From: Clostridium sp. KNHs205
GTDB lineage: Bacteria; Bacillota; Clostridia; Lachnospirales; Lachnospiraceae
Direction of reading: 5' to 3'
Assembly: GCF_000702945.1 (NCBI RefSeq)
Contig: NZ_JNLE01000003.1
Coordinates: 3,085,501-3,149,500 of the forward strand
Length of the DNA: 64,000 nucleotides
In this document: in pieces, positions 34,857 through 44,400 of the stretch
How the letters are laid out: every line of letters starts with the position of its first letter
Numbering within the stretch: the first letter of the stretch is position 1
Translations under genes and position numbers: made by a program
Notes under the pieces: generated by a model
The model's database searches: none
Told to the model about the DNA's origin: nothing
What the model saw: the letters and a program-made list of their open reading frames with translations, nothing else

Positions 34857-35564
34857 TGCACTCATTACCTCACCCAGAGGCAGAGAAAGCAGCAAATCTG
34901 CTTTGGAATCCAGCGGTGTTGCAGATTTATTAATGAGGACCAGTTTATTCCCTTTGTAATAATCTATAAAACCAGCAGCTGGATAAACACTGAGGGAAGT
35001 ACCGCCGATAAGAAGTAAATCCGCTTCAGAAATTGCCTTAATGGCAGCCTGTATATTCCGGTCCTTCAGCGGTTCTTCATACAGAACGACTTCGGGTTTT
35101 ATAATACCTTCGCAAGCACAGCGGGGAAGGGGAGCTTTCATTAAGACCTCATCCAAAGTATAGAAGGTTCCGCAGCTGGTGCAATGATTCTTATGGATAC
35201 TTCCGTGAAGTTCTATAACATTCTTACTGCCGGCTGACTGATGGAGCCCATCGATGTTTTGTGTAATCACAGCCTTTAATTTACCGGCAGCTTCTAATTC
35301 TGCCAGCCTTTTATGGGTTATATTGGGAGCAGCATTCTGATAGATCATCTTATCATAATAAAAACGATAGAATTCCTCAGGCTTCTTCTGAAAAAAGCTG
35401 CGGCTTAAGATCTGTTCCGGCGGATAATCATACTTTAAGTGATAGAGACCGTCAACACTGCGAAAGTCCGGAATACCGCTTTCGGTAGACACACCTGCAC
35501 CGCCGAAAAAAACGATGTTATTACTGCCATTTATAAGTACATTCAATTTTTCAATCAGATTCAT
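34845..35564 (-). CDS. NAD-dependent protein deacetylase/deacylase (sirtuin)
   Basis: Removes acyl groups from lysine using NAD+, releasing nicotinamide. Motifs: FFGGAGVSTESGIPDFRS (NAD loop), ITQNIDGLHQSAG, catalytic His in ELHGSIHK, zinc ligands CTSCG and RCACEG (a slightly compressed second pair), GGTSLSVYPA and LINKS. The 239 residues match the CobB/SrtN size. A GAGG lies 11 nt before the ATG on the minus strand. The convergent overlap with the YeiL-like gene is 12 nt. Confidence 0.93.
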   Translation of the reverse strand: MNLIEKLNVLINGSNNIVFFGGAGVSTESGIPDFRSVDGLYHLKYDYPPEQILSRSFFQKKPEEFYRFYYDKMIYQNAAPNITHKRLAELEAAGKLKAVITQNIDGLHQSAGSKNVIELHGSIHKNHCTSCGTFYTLDEVLMKAPLPRCACEGIIKPEVVLYEEPLKDRNIQAAIKAISEADLLLIGGTSLSVYPAAGFIDYYKGNKLVLINKSATPLDSKADLLLSLPLGEVMSALLV

Positions 35565-35612
35565 TGGTAATATACCTCAGTTTCATAAATTTGTAGGTTA
35601 CAGGATTTATTA

Positions 35613-35638
35613 AACCCCAGTTTCCATATGATTTCAAG
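35613..35638. repeat. Solo fragment resembling the flank of palindrome copies 2 and 4
   Basis: AACCCCAGTTTCCATATGAT and the next few bases closely match the sequence just left of copies 2 (AACCCTGCTTCCATCCGAT) and 4 (ATCCTTGTTTCCACATGAT), but no palindrome follows. It may be a scar or a truncated copy. Confidence 0.35.
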
Positions 35639-35697
35639 TACTTTTAACCTAAAAATAAAAGGCTATATCACAACAAATAGTTGATAAATGAGATTTT

Positions 35698-35727
35698 TTG
35701 TAGGAGAGCCTTAAAACTCTCCTACAA
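35698..35727. other. Strong hairpin downstream of the 59-residue ORF
   Basis: TTGTAGGAGAG and CTCTCCTACAA form a perfect 11-bp stem (35698-35708 / 35717-35727) with an 8-nt loop. A T-run precedes it on the plus strand, and neither strand has a proper U-run after the stem, so it is not a classical terminator. Confidence 0.6.
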
Positions 35728-35760
35728 ACTGGAAGTTGTTATTCTAATTGTTATGACCAA

Positions 35761-35940
35761 TTATTTTCTTAGCTTAGGTACAATGAGATACAGAAGACTC
35801 ATAATTACAAAATATGCGATAGAAGATACAACGATTTCAGCAACATCTACAGTTCTATCAAATAGATATGAAATCAAAGCATAACAAGCTCCAAAAGTAA
35901 CTGCTGAAACACCATTTCTAATTAAATTTTTTTTATTCAT
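35761..35940 (-). CDS. 59-residue membrane protein, unknown function
   Basis: A minus-strand frame from ATG at 35940 to TAA at 35761 is preceded by a strong AGGGAGG 5 nt away. The product starts MNKKNLIRNGVSAVTFGACY, then has a helix of hydrophobic residues around SAVTFGACYALISYLF and a second around EIVVSSIAYFVIMSLLYLIV, ending PKLRK. Two-span small membrane protein, basic at both ends, so probably both termini are inside. It is expressed away from the palindrome copy 4 and ABC operons. No family recognised. Confidence 0.7.
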   Translation of the reverse strand: MNKKNLIRNGVSAVTFGACYALISYLFDRTVDVAEIVVSSIAYFVIMSLLYLIVPKLRK

Positions 35941-36073
35941 TTTTCCTCCCTTAATTCTATCGAACTACTTAACTCAGTAAATTCCGAATTGTATAGTTCT
36001 TATGCGGCCAGTGGAACTTCTGGTCTGTTTGATAAATTTATACAAGTGTTCAAAATCCTTGTTTCCACATGAT

Positions 36074-36298
36074 TACAGGTGAATTGTATATAACAGATAG
36101 AAGGAATGCGCCTATGGAAAGGTATTAGAAGTCCTTTTCTCTGAATATTTTGTGCTATAATGTAAAACAGATTGTTTGAGCGCAGCGAGTTATCTGTTTT
36201 ACATTATGACAAGCACAAAAATATTCAGAGAATTAGGACTTCTTATACCTTGGAATTGAAGCATGAGTTCTATCTGTTATATACAATTCGCCGTCCCC
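36074..36298 (-). repeat. Palindromic element, copy 4 (reverse orientation)
   Basis: Read on the minus strand it starts GGGGACGGCGAATTGTATAT and ends near ACCTGTA. Middle and inner stems are nearly the same as in copy 2, including TATTTTGTGCT and AGCACAAAATATTCAG. The outer arm (ATTGTATATAACAGATAGAA with its complement) differs from that of copy 2 (ATTGTACAAACCAGAAAGAA) but pairs in each. Loop AACTCGCTGCGCTC. Confidence 0.9.
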
Positions 36299-36420
36299 TT
36301 GAGAAAAACCACCCCTTTGCCACAAAATCAAACTTATTACGTCTTATTTACGTCTTATTACATTAAATTATAACACTTATATCAGAAAAGTCCACAAACA
36401 TGACTTATCACATAAAATAT

Positions 36421-36449
36421 ATGACATTTGTAACTTGTAAAATTATACT
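36421..36449 (+). promoter_or_regulatory. Candidate promoter of the first ABC operon
   Basis: ATGACA (36421-36426), 17-nt spacer, TATACT (36444-36449). The leader to the ATPase start is about 147 nt. Confidence 0.5.
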
Positions 36450-36602
36450 ATCTTCCTGTAAGCTAATAGCATATGTTTAACTCCTGTATCTGAAATAAAC
36501 TGGCAAGTCCCATAAACAGTCCCAGAGTAAAGGTAATAACTATGGTCAAACAGCTGGAACCGGATACAGGTCTTTAAAAGAAGAAAAAAGGAGTGTCTAA
36601 TA

Positions 36603-37295
36603 GTGGAGATTGTGTTAAAAACAGTTCAGGCCGAAAGAGCCTATGGAAAGGGTGAGCTGCTGACAAAAGCTTTAATGCCCACAGATCTGGAAATTGAGAA
36701 GGGTATTTTCCATGCAATCATCGGAAAGAGCGGTTCGGGGAAATCTACTCTTTTACATATCCTTGGAGGATTGGACAAACCAACAGGCGGAAAAGTCTAT
36801 TTGGAAGGTCAGAGTATGTTTGATCTAAAAGAGAAGGAGCTGGCGGTACTTCGCAGAAGAAGGATCGGCTTTGTATTCCAGTCCTTTAATTTATTATCTG
36901 AGCACACGGTCTATGAAAATATACTTATGCCCGTACATCTGGACAATCGGAAAGAAGACCGGGAGTATCTGGACAAGGTACTTAGAACTCTGGATATTAC
37001 AGCGAAGCTTCCCTATTATCCTGATGAACTCTCAGGAGGAGAAAGACAGAGAGTTGCAATAGCCAGGGCTCTGGCTACAAAGCCTGCCATATTACTGGCA
37101 GATGAACCAACAGGCAACCTGGACGAAAAAACTGGAAAAGAAGTTATACAGCTGCTAAAGCAATCTGCGAAGGAATTTGGACAGACAGTGGTATTGGTAA
37201 CCCATGACATGGATATTGCAGCTAATGCAGAGCGTGTAATTACAATCAGCAACGGCAGAATCACCTCCATAGCATCGGGAGGACAGCAGATATGA
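36603..37295 (+). CDS. ABC transporter ATP-binding protein (MacB/LolD type), first paralogue
   Basis: ATPase of a mechanotransmission-type (type VII) ABC system. It has Walker A GKSGSGKST, Q-loop VFQSFNLLSEHT, signature LSGGERQR, Walker B ILLADEPTGNLDE and switch His VTHDMD. It starts with GTG at 36603, with AAAGGAG 8 nt upstream. The 3' end overlaps the permease ATG by 4 nt. About 90 percent identical by eye to the ATPase at 40768, showing a recent duplication of the two-gene unit. No sensor kinase or regulator is adjacent. Confidence 0.93.
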   Translation: MEIVLKTVQAERAYGKGELLTKALMPTDLEIEKGIFHAIIGKSGSGKSTLLHILGGLDKPTGGKVYLEGQSMFDLKEKELAVLRRRRIGFVFQSFNLLSEHTVYENILMPVHLDNRKEDREYLDKVLRTLDITAKLPYYPDELSGGERQRVAIARALATKPAILLADEPTGNLDEKTGKEVIQLLKQSAKEFGQTVVLVTHDMDIAANAERVITISNGRITSIASGGQQI

Positions 37296-40200
37296 CCTTA
37301 CGGAAAATAGCAAAAAGCGGCATGAAAGGAAGAAGGAAGGATTCCTGGCTGTTAAAGCTTGTGGTATCCTTATCCTTTGCTTTTATTACAGCTGCCCTGG
37401 TATTCCAAGCCAGTATGGAGCAGACTGATATTAATCAGAAGAAGGAACTCTATGGAAGCTGGCAGGCTGCTTATCTGGGCGGAAATGAAAATACACTGAA
37501 CCGTCTCAAAGGGGAGAAAGAGGTTAAGGATATCGCTTACAGTACCAGTCTGGGAACTGCCAGCAAGCTTGGAAGCGTTGGAACTTTAAGCCAGGAACTG
37601 AAAGAAGTGGGTAATTTTACACTGTATAAAGGTGAGTTTCCGAAAGCAGATAATGAGATTGCAGTTGAGTTGAATCAGTTAAGCAATGCGGGAATGGAGT
37701 TGGAGGTCGGACAGAAGTTATTGGTGGATTTTGTTACTACAATTGTAGACATTAATATTGACCAACAAGCCTATGAATTAGAATTACAGGCAATGAAAGA
37801 AGGATATACTTTAAACCGATACGGATACCATGACAATCCGAATAAACGGATTGGAGACATCAATGTCATTGTATCTACAGACTATGTATATTACTTTAAG
37901 CCTGGTGAGCCCTCTGATGAGCAAACTATTAAGACAAAAGGTTTTATGACTCATCGGGAAGTCGTAATGCAAAAGGAATTTGTAATCACAGGTATATTAA
38001 ATACCTATTCTGATAAATGGGACCTGGGCGGGCATGCCGTTCCCAATGCTTTTGTTACAGTAGAAGCCGGAAAGAAACTAAGCGATGCCTTCTACAACAA
38101 CAGCTATGTGGATGTCAGCTCCTACAAGCCTTCCATGAATATCTTCTTAAACCTTCACAATCTGAACACTGCTGTCATAGATAAGCTGGAAGAAAGTTAT
38201 CCTGATATGAAACCGGAAGAAAATGAACAGGAGTACATAAACAGTATCTGGAGACAGCTGGCAGGACGTTTATCAAGTTCAGAGTTTGAGAAGGTGAATG
38301 ACTTTTATAATGCAGGAAATGCGGAGAGCTCCGCAAGGGAGGTTTCCGCCGAAGATTCCGGACTTTTGAAATCGGAGCTTTCAAAAGCCGAAGGGTCCAC
38401 TTCCAGTTTCCGAAGAAACAGCTTTACCTATCCTGATACCAGTAACTCGGTAGCACATATTATAACCTATGCAATACTAGGAATTATATTTGTTACAACG
38501 GTTTGTGCGGTATTTCAGATATTTTTAACCCAGATAAAGCGCAGAGGCAGAAAGCTTGTGCTCCTAAAATCGATTGGAGCTACGAAACTGCAGCTGACCG
38601 GAATACTTGCCTGGGAAGCTTTATTTCTGTGGTTTACTGGGTTAATCTATGGAGGACTCTCAGGGACCGGATTATCTGTACTTATTCTTACTATTATGAG
38701 ACTTACCGGTAATGGCAGTATTGCTATTGCTATTCCTGGAAAGTTACTGTTAATAGGAATTGCTGTTGGCACGGTGTCTTTATTTGCCGGCGTTTTATTT
38801 CCAGCAGTAAGTGCCGTTAATATACCGCTGACGGGTACTATGGCAGAGAAGCAAAAGCATTCAGGGAAGGTCTGGAAAGCTAAGGGCAGCAAGAATGCAA
38901 AACCTGTAAAGCAGAACTTCTTACATATTACCTTGCGTTATCTTAAAAATAACAGAGGAAAAAATCTCCTTTCCTTTGCAATATCCCTGTTTATCATCAG
39001 TATATTATCGGCAACTTTGTACCTGTCTTATAATGCCTGGCAAAGATATAATAATTCTGTTATAGAGACAGGCAGGCCTGACTATACATTAAAAGCGATT
39101 TACGGAGAAAATCAGAATAAACTGCCGGAAATAGAACAGGAACTTAAGTCCATAAAAGGTGTTAAGGCAGTGGAAAGCTATAAATACGGCAAAAACCTCT
39201 TATTCTGGTATGAAGGTATAGAGAAGGATCCGCTGCTTACGGCCTTTGAGGAATTACTTCCTGATAAATTAAAGCAGGAGCATTTTTCCAGATATGTAAA
39301 CGGAAGGTCAGGTCAGCCGGAGTACATAAGCAGCGCCTATTATAGTTACTATTACGGCATTGATACAAAAGCTGAATATGCACAGTCAATCTTCCATGCT
39401 GTGCAAGAGGGTACCATAGATATGGAGAAATTCAAGTCGGGAGAAGAGGTAATTCTCCTGCTGCCACTTGTAAAGGAGGGAGAAGTACAGGTTACTGAAG
39501 ATACAGGTGCAGATTCCGGAATGGCAGGATATAACAGGATAAAGGCTGCAGTGGGTGTAGACAAGCGTTTTCAGTGGGTACTTGAGGAAAATAATGCTTA
39601 TTATATTTCAACGGACAGAAAATATAAGCAGCTATATGATAAGGCAGCTTCTCTGAAAGCCGGAGATAAAATATATCTTTCAACGGATAAGGAGATAATT
39701 GATGAAGCCGGCAGAGTAACCGGATTTCGTACTACTGAGGTTACAATAGGCGGAATTATATACTATTTCCCTGAGAAGGGAATATGGCCTTTCTCTAACC
39801 TTAATGGAAGCTATACGGTTATCGGCTCCATGGATGGAATGGAAACCTTATATCCGAATTCCAAAATGGGACTCTTTCGAATCGGTATCGAGCAAATGAC
39901 GGAAATGGTTAAGGTATTGTATCCTTCAAGCTATGGCAGGACTTTATGGAACATTACTGCTTCAGATAAAGACAATCAGGAAGTATTGGATGCTGCCCTG
40001 CTTACCTTTGCAAATAAATATGGCTTTACCCTTTATAATTATAAAGAAAGCAGCGAGAGGATGTTAGCGGAGGCACTTAACAACATATTAATTATTGCTC
40101 TACTGGGAGGGATAACCTCTGTTATAGCACTCATTGCTTTTTATAATACGGCAGTATCCAAAATGGAGCAGGAGAAGAATCGTATCGGAATACTGCAAGC

Positions 40201-40522
40201 CCTTGGAGTGACCAGGCATCAGTTTACCTGTCAATACCTGCTGCAGGGCCTGGTACAGGGGGTGACAGCTGCTGCCCTTGCAAATGCGGGAGTTCTGCTG
40301 GTACTGCTTTTGGTTACCGTAGGCACACTTAAGCTTTCTATTGGCAGTTTTTCTGTACTGATGGAAGCATTGATGGCAGACAAATTGTGGTTGTTTCCTT
40401 GGTTAATCCATCTTTGTATTAATCTTGTGTTTGTGGCAGTTACAGCAATACTGCAAGCAATACCGGCCATACGAATAGCCAGACAGTACCCCGTTGAGAA
40501 TATACGAAGTCTTGGAAGATAG
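37292..40522 (+). CDS. Giant FtsX-domain ABC permease, first paralogue
   Basis: Permease of 1076 residues. TM1 is near 22-42 (LVVSLSFAFITAALVFQAS), followed by a ~340-residue extracytoplasmic domain, then three helices around 390-505 (AHIITYAILGIIFVTTVCAV, ALFLWFTGLIYGGLSGTG, LLLIGIAVGTVSLFAGVLF). A second copy of the layout follows: a helix near 560 (LLSFAISLFIISILSATLYL), a second large external domain, and three C-terminal helices with an FtsX core VSKMEQEKNRIGILQALGVT. It ends in VENIRSLGR. Eight spans in total, MacB-like doubled. The substrate may be peptides or lipoproteins; export versus resistance is undetermined. Confidence 0.88.
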   Translation: MTLRKIAKSGMKGRRKDSWLLKLVVSLSFAFITAALVFQASMEQTDINQKKELYGSWQAAYLGGNENTLNRLKGEKEVKDIAYSTSLGTASKLGSVGTLSQELKEVGNFTLYKGEFPKADNEIAVELNQLSNAGMELEVGQKLLVDFVTTIVDINIDQQAYELELQAMKEGYTLNRYGYHDNPNKRIGDINVIVSTDYVYYFKPGEPSDEQTIKTKGFMTHREVVMQKEFVITGILNTYSDKWDLGGHAVPNAFVTVEAGKKLSDAFYNNSYVDVSSYKPSMNIFLNLHNLNTAVIDKLEESYPDMKPEENEQEYINSIWRQLAGRLSSSEFEKVNDFYNAGNAESSAREVSAEDSGLLKSELSKAEGSTSSFRRNSFTYPDTSNSVAHIITYAILGIIFVTTVCAVFQIFLTQIKRRGRKLVLLKSIGATKLQLTGILAWEALFLWFTGLIYGGLSGTGLSVLILTIMRLTGNGSIAIAIPGKLLLIGIAVGTVSLFAGVLFPAVSAVNIPLTGTMAEKQKHSGKVWKAKGSKNAKPVKQNFLHITLRYLKNNRGKNLLSFAISLFIISILSATLYLSYNAWQRYNNSVIETGRPDYTLKAIYGENQNKLPEIEQELKSIKGVKAVESYKYGKNLLFWYEGIEKDPLLTAFEELLPDKLKQEHFSRYVNGRSGQPEYISSAYYSYYYGIDTKAEYAQSIFHAVQEGTIDMEKFKSGEEVILLLPLVKEGEVQVTEDTGADSGMAGYNRIKAAVGVDKRFQWVLEENNAYYISTDRKYKQLYDKAASLKAGDKIYLSTDKEIIDEAGRVTGFRTTEVTIGGIIYYFPEKGIWPFSNLNGSYTVIGSMDGMETLYPNSKMGLFRIGIEQMTEMVKVLYPSSYGRTLWNITASDKDNQEVLDAALLTFANKYGFTLYNYKESSERMLAEALNNILIIALLGGITSVIALIAFYNTAVSKMEQEKNRIGILQALGVTRHQFTCQYLLQGLVQGVTAAALANAGVLLVLLLVTVGTLKLSIGSFSVLMEALMADKLWLFPWLIHLCINLVFVAVTAILQAIPAIRIARQYPVENIRSLGR

Positions 40523-40559
40523 GTCAGGTAGTGATAAATAAATAAGCCAATACAGGTAA

Positions 40560-40600
40560 AACAGCCAGAATAGTGTAAGTGCTAATCTGGCTGTTTTTTA
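40560..40600 (+). terminator. Rho-independent terminator after the first ABC operon
   Basis: AACAGCCAGA (40560-40569) pairs with TCTGGCTGTT (40586-40595), followed by TTTT. Confidence 0.85.
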
Positions 40601-40660
40601 TTGTGGTTACTCTGGAATTATTAGAGATTGATTAAAAATTAACATTTTGTTTTATAAAAC

Positions 40661-40689
40661 TTGATAAATAGACCATAAATATGTAAACT
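40661..40689 (+). promoter_or_regulatory. Candidate promoter of the second ABC operon
   Basis: TTGATA (40661-40666), 17-nt spacer, TAAACT (40684-40689). Together with the terminator at 40560 this makes the second unit independently transcribed, and its upstream sequence is not similar to that of the first unit. Confidence 0.45.
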
Positions 40690-40767
40690 AGTACATGTGT
40701 TAAATTCTTACTTTTAACCCATGTATTTACATTTTGAATTCTGATCAAACAAAAGGAGTGTTAAACA

Positions 40768-41442
40768 GTGGAGAGAGTATTAAAAACAGTACAGGCCGAA
40801 AGATCCTATGGTAAAGGAGAGCTTGAAACGAAAGCCTTAAAGGCCACGGATTTAGAAATTGAAAAAGGCGTCTTTCATGCAATTATAGGAAAAAGTGGTT
40901 CCGGTAAATCCACTCTTTTACATATCCTGGGGGGATTGGACAAACCGACAGGCGGAAAAGTATATCTGGAAGGGCAGAGCATGTTCGATTTAAAAGAAAA
41001 GGAACTTGCAGTCCTTAGAAGAAGGAGAATAGGATTTGTCTTTCAGTCTTTTAATCTGCTGTCTGAACATACGGTACTTGAAAATATACTGATGCCGGTT
41101 CACCTGGATAACCGGATAGAAGACACAGAGTATCTCAATAAAGTATTGGAAACTCTGGATATAACAGGAAAACTGCCCTACTATCCCGATGAACTCTCAG
41201 GCGGTGAGCGCCAAAGAGTTGCAATAGCAAGGGCACTTGCTACAAAGCCTGCCATATTACTGGCAGATGAACCAACAGGCAACCTGGATGAAAATACCGG
41301 AAAAGAAGTGATTCGCCTGTTAAAACAATCTGCGAAAGAATTTGGTCAGACAGTGGTACTTGTAACCCATGATATGGAAATAGCCGCCAATGCAGAACGT
41401 GTTATTACAATCAGTAACGGCAGTATTACCTCAATTGAATAG
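40768..41442 (+). CDS. ABC transporter ATP-binding protein (MacB/LolD type), second paralogue
   Basis: ATPase nearly identical to the one at 36603: same GTG start after AAAAGGAG, same GKSGSGKST, LSGGERQR and ILLADEPTGNLDE motifs. Changes cluster in the first 25 residues and in surface positions. It ends six residues earlier than its paralogue, and the permease gene starts 11 nt later instead of overlapping. Conserved coupling to its own permease suggests the two systems diverged in substrate rather than one being redundant. Confidence 0.93.
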   Translation: MERVLKTVQAERSYGKGELETKALKATDLEIEKGVFHAIIGKSGSGKSTLLHILGGLDKPTGGKVYLEGQSMFDLKEKELAVLRRRRIGFVFQSFNLLSEHTVLENILMPVHLDNRIEDTEYLNKVLETLDITGKLPYYPDELSGGERQRVAIARALATKPAILLADEPTGNLDENTGKEVIRLLKQSAKEFGQTVVLVTHDMEIAANAERVITISNGSITSIE

Positions 41443-41453
41443 GAGGTATTGCT

Positions 41454-44400
41454 ATGAATTTAAGAGAGATTGCAAGAAATGGTATGAAAGGAAGAAAGAA
41501 GGATTCTCTGCTATTAAAGCTGGTGGTATCCTTGTCCTTTGCATTTATAACAGCAGGTCTGATATTTCAGGCCAGCATGGAAGCAACAAAAACAGAACAG
41601 AAGAAGCAGTTGTATGGCAGCTGGCAGGCTGCATATCTGGATGGTGATGAAGCTACTTATAAAAAGCTTAGAAAAGATAAGGAAGTCAGGGACCTCACCT
41701 TTACCAGTGAGATAGGAAGAACCACCAAACTTGGTACTGTCGGAACAATGAGCAGGGAGTTTCTCCAGATGGGAGGCTTCTCTCTTTATAAAGGAGAGCT
41801 TCCGAAAGCAGATAATGAAATAGCAGTAGAATTAAACCAGTTAAGCAGTGCGGGACTGGAACTTGAGGTTGGGCAGAAGTTGCTGCTGGACATTGCGGTA
41901 GTAACAGTAGATAAGAATATAAACGAGGAAATCAACAAGAATTTACAAACAGAGTATTATAATTCATACTTTGAACCGGATGCCCTAATACGATATGGCT
42001 ATCATGATAATCCGAGCAGGAGGATAGGGGACACTAATGTAATAGTTTCAACCGATTATGTATTTTACTTTCGAAAAGGTGAACCTTCTGATGAAAAGAC
42101 CATAAAAGAGAAAGGACTTATTATCCATCAGGAGGTAGTGCTTCAGAAGGAATTTACGATAACAGGTATTATAAACACCTATTCAGATAAGTGGGATCTG
42201 GGAGGACACAGTGTTCCCAGCGCTTTTGTCACAGAAGCCGCCGGGGACAGATTGTTAGAGGATTTTAGAAATAATAGCTTTATTGATGTAAGCGCATATA
42301 AGATTCCCCTGGACCTGTTTTTTAACCTGAAACATCTTACTGCTGATACTGTCAGTAAGATGGCTGAAAAGTATCCCAGCCCAGAAGTAGAAAGCGAGGA
42401 TATGACAGCCTTATACAACAGGGTGTGGTTAAATATCAAGAAAGCTATTACGCCGGAGGACAGGGATAAGATTAAAGAATACTATAGTAATATACAGGTG
42501 GAGCCTTCCAAGGAGGATACCGGTCTTACCAAAGATTCAGTGAGTGAAGATTCTACCTCTAATTTCAGAAGAAACAGCTTTACTTATCCGGATACCAGTA
42601 ATTCAGTAGAACACCTGATTACCTTTGCTGTTCTTGGTATTATCTTTGTCACAACTGTATGTGCTGTATTCCAGATCTTTTTAACCCAGATAAGAAGAAG
42701 GAGCCGAAAATTGGTTTTGCTAAAATCAATTGGTGCCACAAAAGGACAGCTGTTACGAATCCTATTCTGGGAAGCAGTATATCTTTGGAGAACAGGACTT
42801 CTGATGGGGGTACTGGGAGGTTCCCTGCTGTCAATCCTTATATTGTGCGGAATGAAACTGTTTGGCAACGGGAAGCTTGTAATTGATATCCCTTCAGAGC
42901 TTCTCCTACTGGGGATATTAGTCGGAAGCATATCATTATTTGCCGGTGTTTTACTGCCTGCAGTCAGTGCCGTTAACGTACCGTTAACTGGAACACTGGT
43001 AAAGAAGCAAAAGCATAGCAAAGCCGTATACCATGGGAAGCAGAGAAGAAGAAAACCGGAGAAACAGAATTTCTTTCATATAACACTTCGTTATTTAAAG
43101 AACAACAGGGGAAGAGGATTACTGGCTTTTGCAATTTCTGTGTTTATCATAAGTATCCTAACTGCCTCTCTCTATCTTTCTTATAATTCCTTTTCCAGGT
43201 ACAGGGATAGTGTCCAGGAAAACGGAAGACCCGATTATACCATGAGAGCGGTGTACGGTGAGAATCAGAATAAATTACCGGATATAAAAGCTGAACTTAT
43301 GCAGATAAAGGGTGTAAAAGCAGTTGAGAACTTCAAGTTTGGCAAGAAATTGTTATTCTGGTATGAGGGTTATAAAGAGGATACTATATTAAAGGCTTTC
43401 GAAGATCAACTTCCAAATGAGCTGAAACAGGAGCATTTTAGTAAATATGTTTCCGGAACGGCTGATCAGCCGGAGTATATCAGCGATGCTTACTACTCTT
43501 ATTATTATGGAATAGATACAGAGTCTGAAAGCGGAAAGAAGCTGCTTGCTGCTGTTACAGAAGGTACTGTTGACAGGGAGAAGTTTAAGACAGGGGAAGA
43601 AGTGATTCTTATGGTTCCTCTGTCAAAGGAAGGAAAGTTAGAGGCTTCTGCTGACAGTCTTACGGAATATGAGAAGGTAAAAGCAGCGGTTGGGTTGGAC
43701 AAACGAATGTCCTGGCTGCTTAAGAAGAACAAAATATATTATACTTCCCTGGACAGGAGATACAAAGAACTATACCAATCAGAAAGCCAATTAAAACCCG
43801 GTGATACCCTGTACTTATCCACTGATCGGGAAAAGATAGGGGAGGAGGAAAGAATTATCGGCTTTAATACAGCGAAGGTTAAAGTAGGCGGTATCATTCA
43901 CTATTTCCCAGAGGGCGGCAGCTGGCCTTTCTCTGATTTAGTCCCTTACTACACAGTAATTGGTTCTATGGATGGTATGGAGGTTATGTATCCTAATTCC
44001 AAGATGGGATTGTTCCGGGTGAATCTGGAGCAGATGACGGAAATGATTAAGATTCTGTATCCTACGGCTTACGGAAGAACCTTATGGAATATAACCGCGG
44101 AGGATAAAGAGAATCCGGAGGTATTGGATGCTGCATTGCTGGCATTTGCCAATAATAAAGGCTTAACCTTGTATAATTACAGGGAGAGCAGTGAAAGAAT
44201 GCTGGGAGAAGCACTTAATAATACCATGATAATAAGCTTACTGGGATTGATATCATCAGTTATAGCATTAATTGCCTTTTATAATACTTCTGTATCAAAA
44301 ATGGAACAGGAGAGAAACCGTATTGGTATCTTACAATCCATGGGAGTTACCAAAGGCCAGTTTGCAAGACAATATCTCTTACAGGGTATTATTCAGGGGG

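Noticed and set aside
35698..35727. Rho-independent terminator
   Set aside because: The stem is perfect, but no U-run follows it on either strand.
35681..35884. 67-codon frame on the plus strand
   Set aside because: It overlaps the antisense 59-residue ORF, which has a strong ribosome binding site; this one has none and begins inside a hairpin region.
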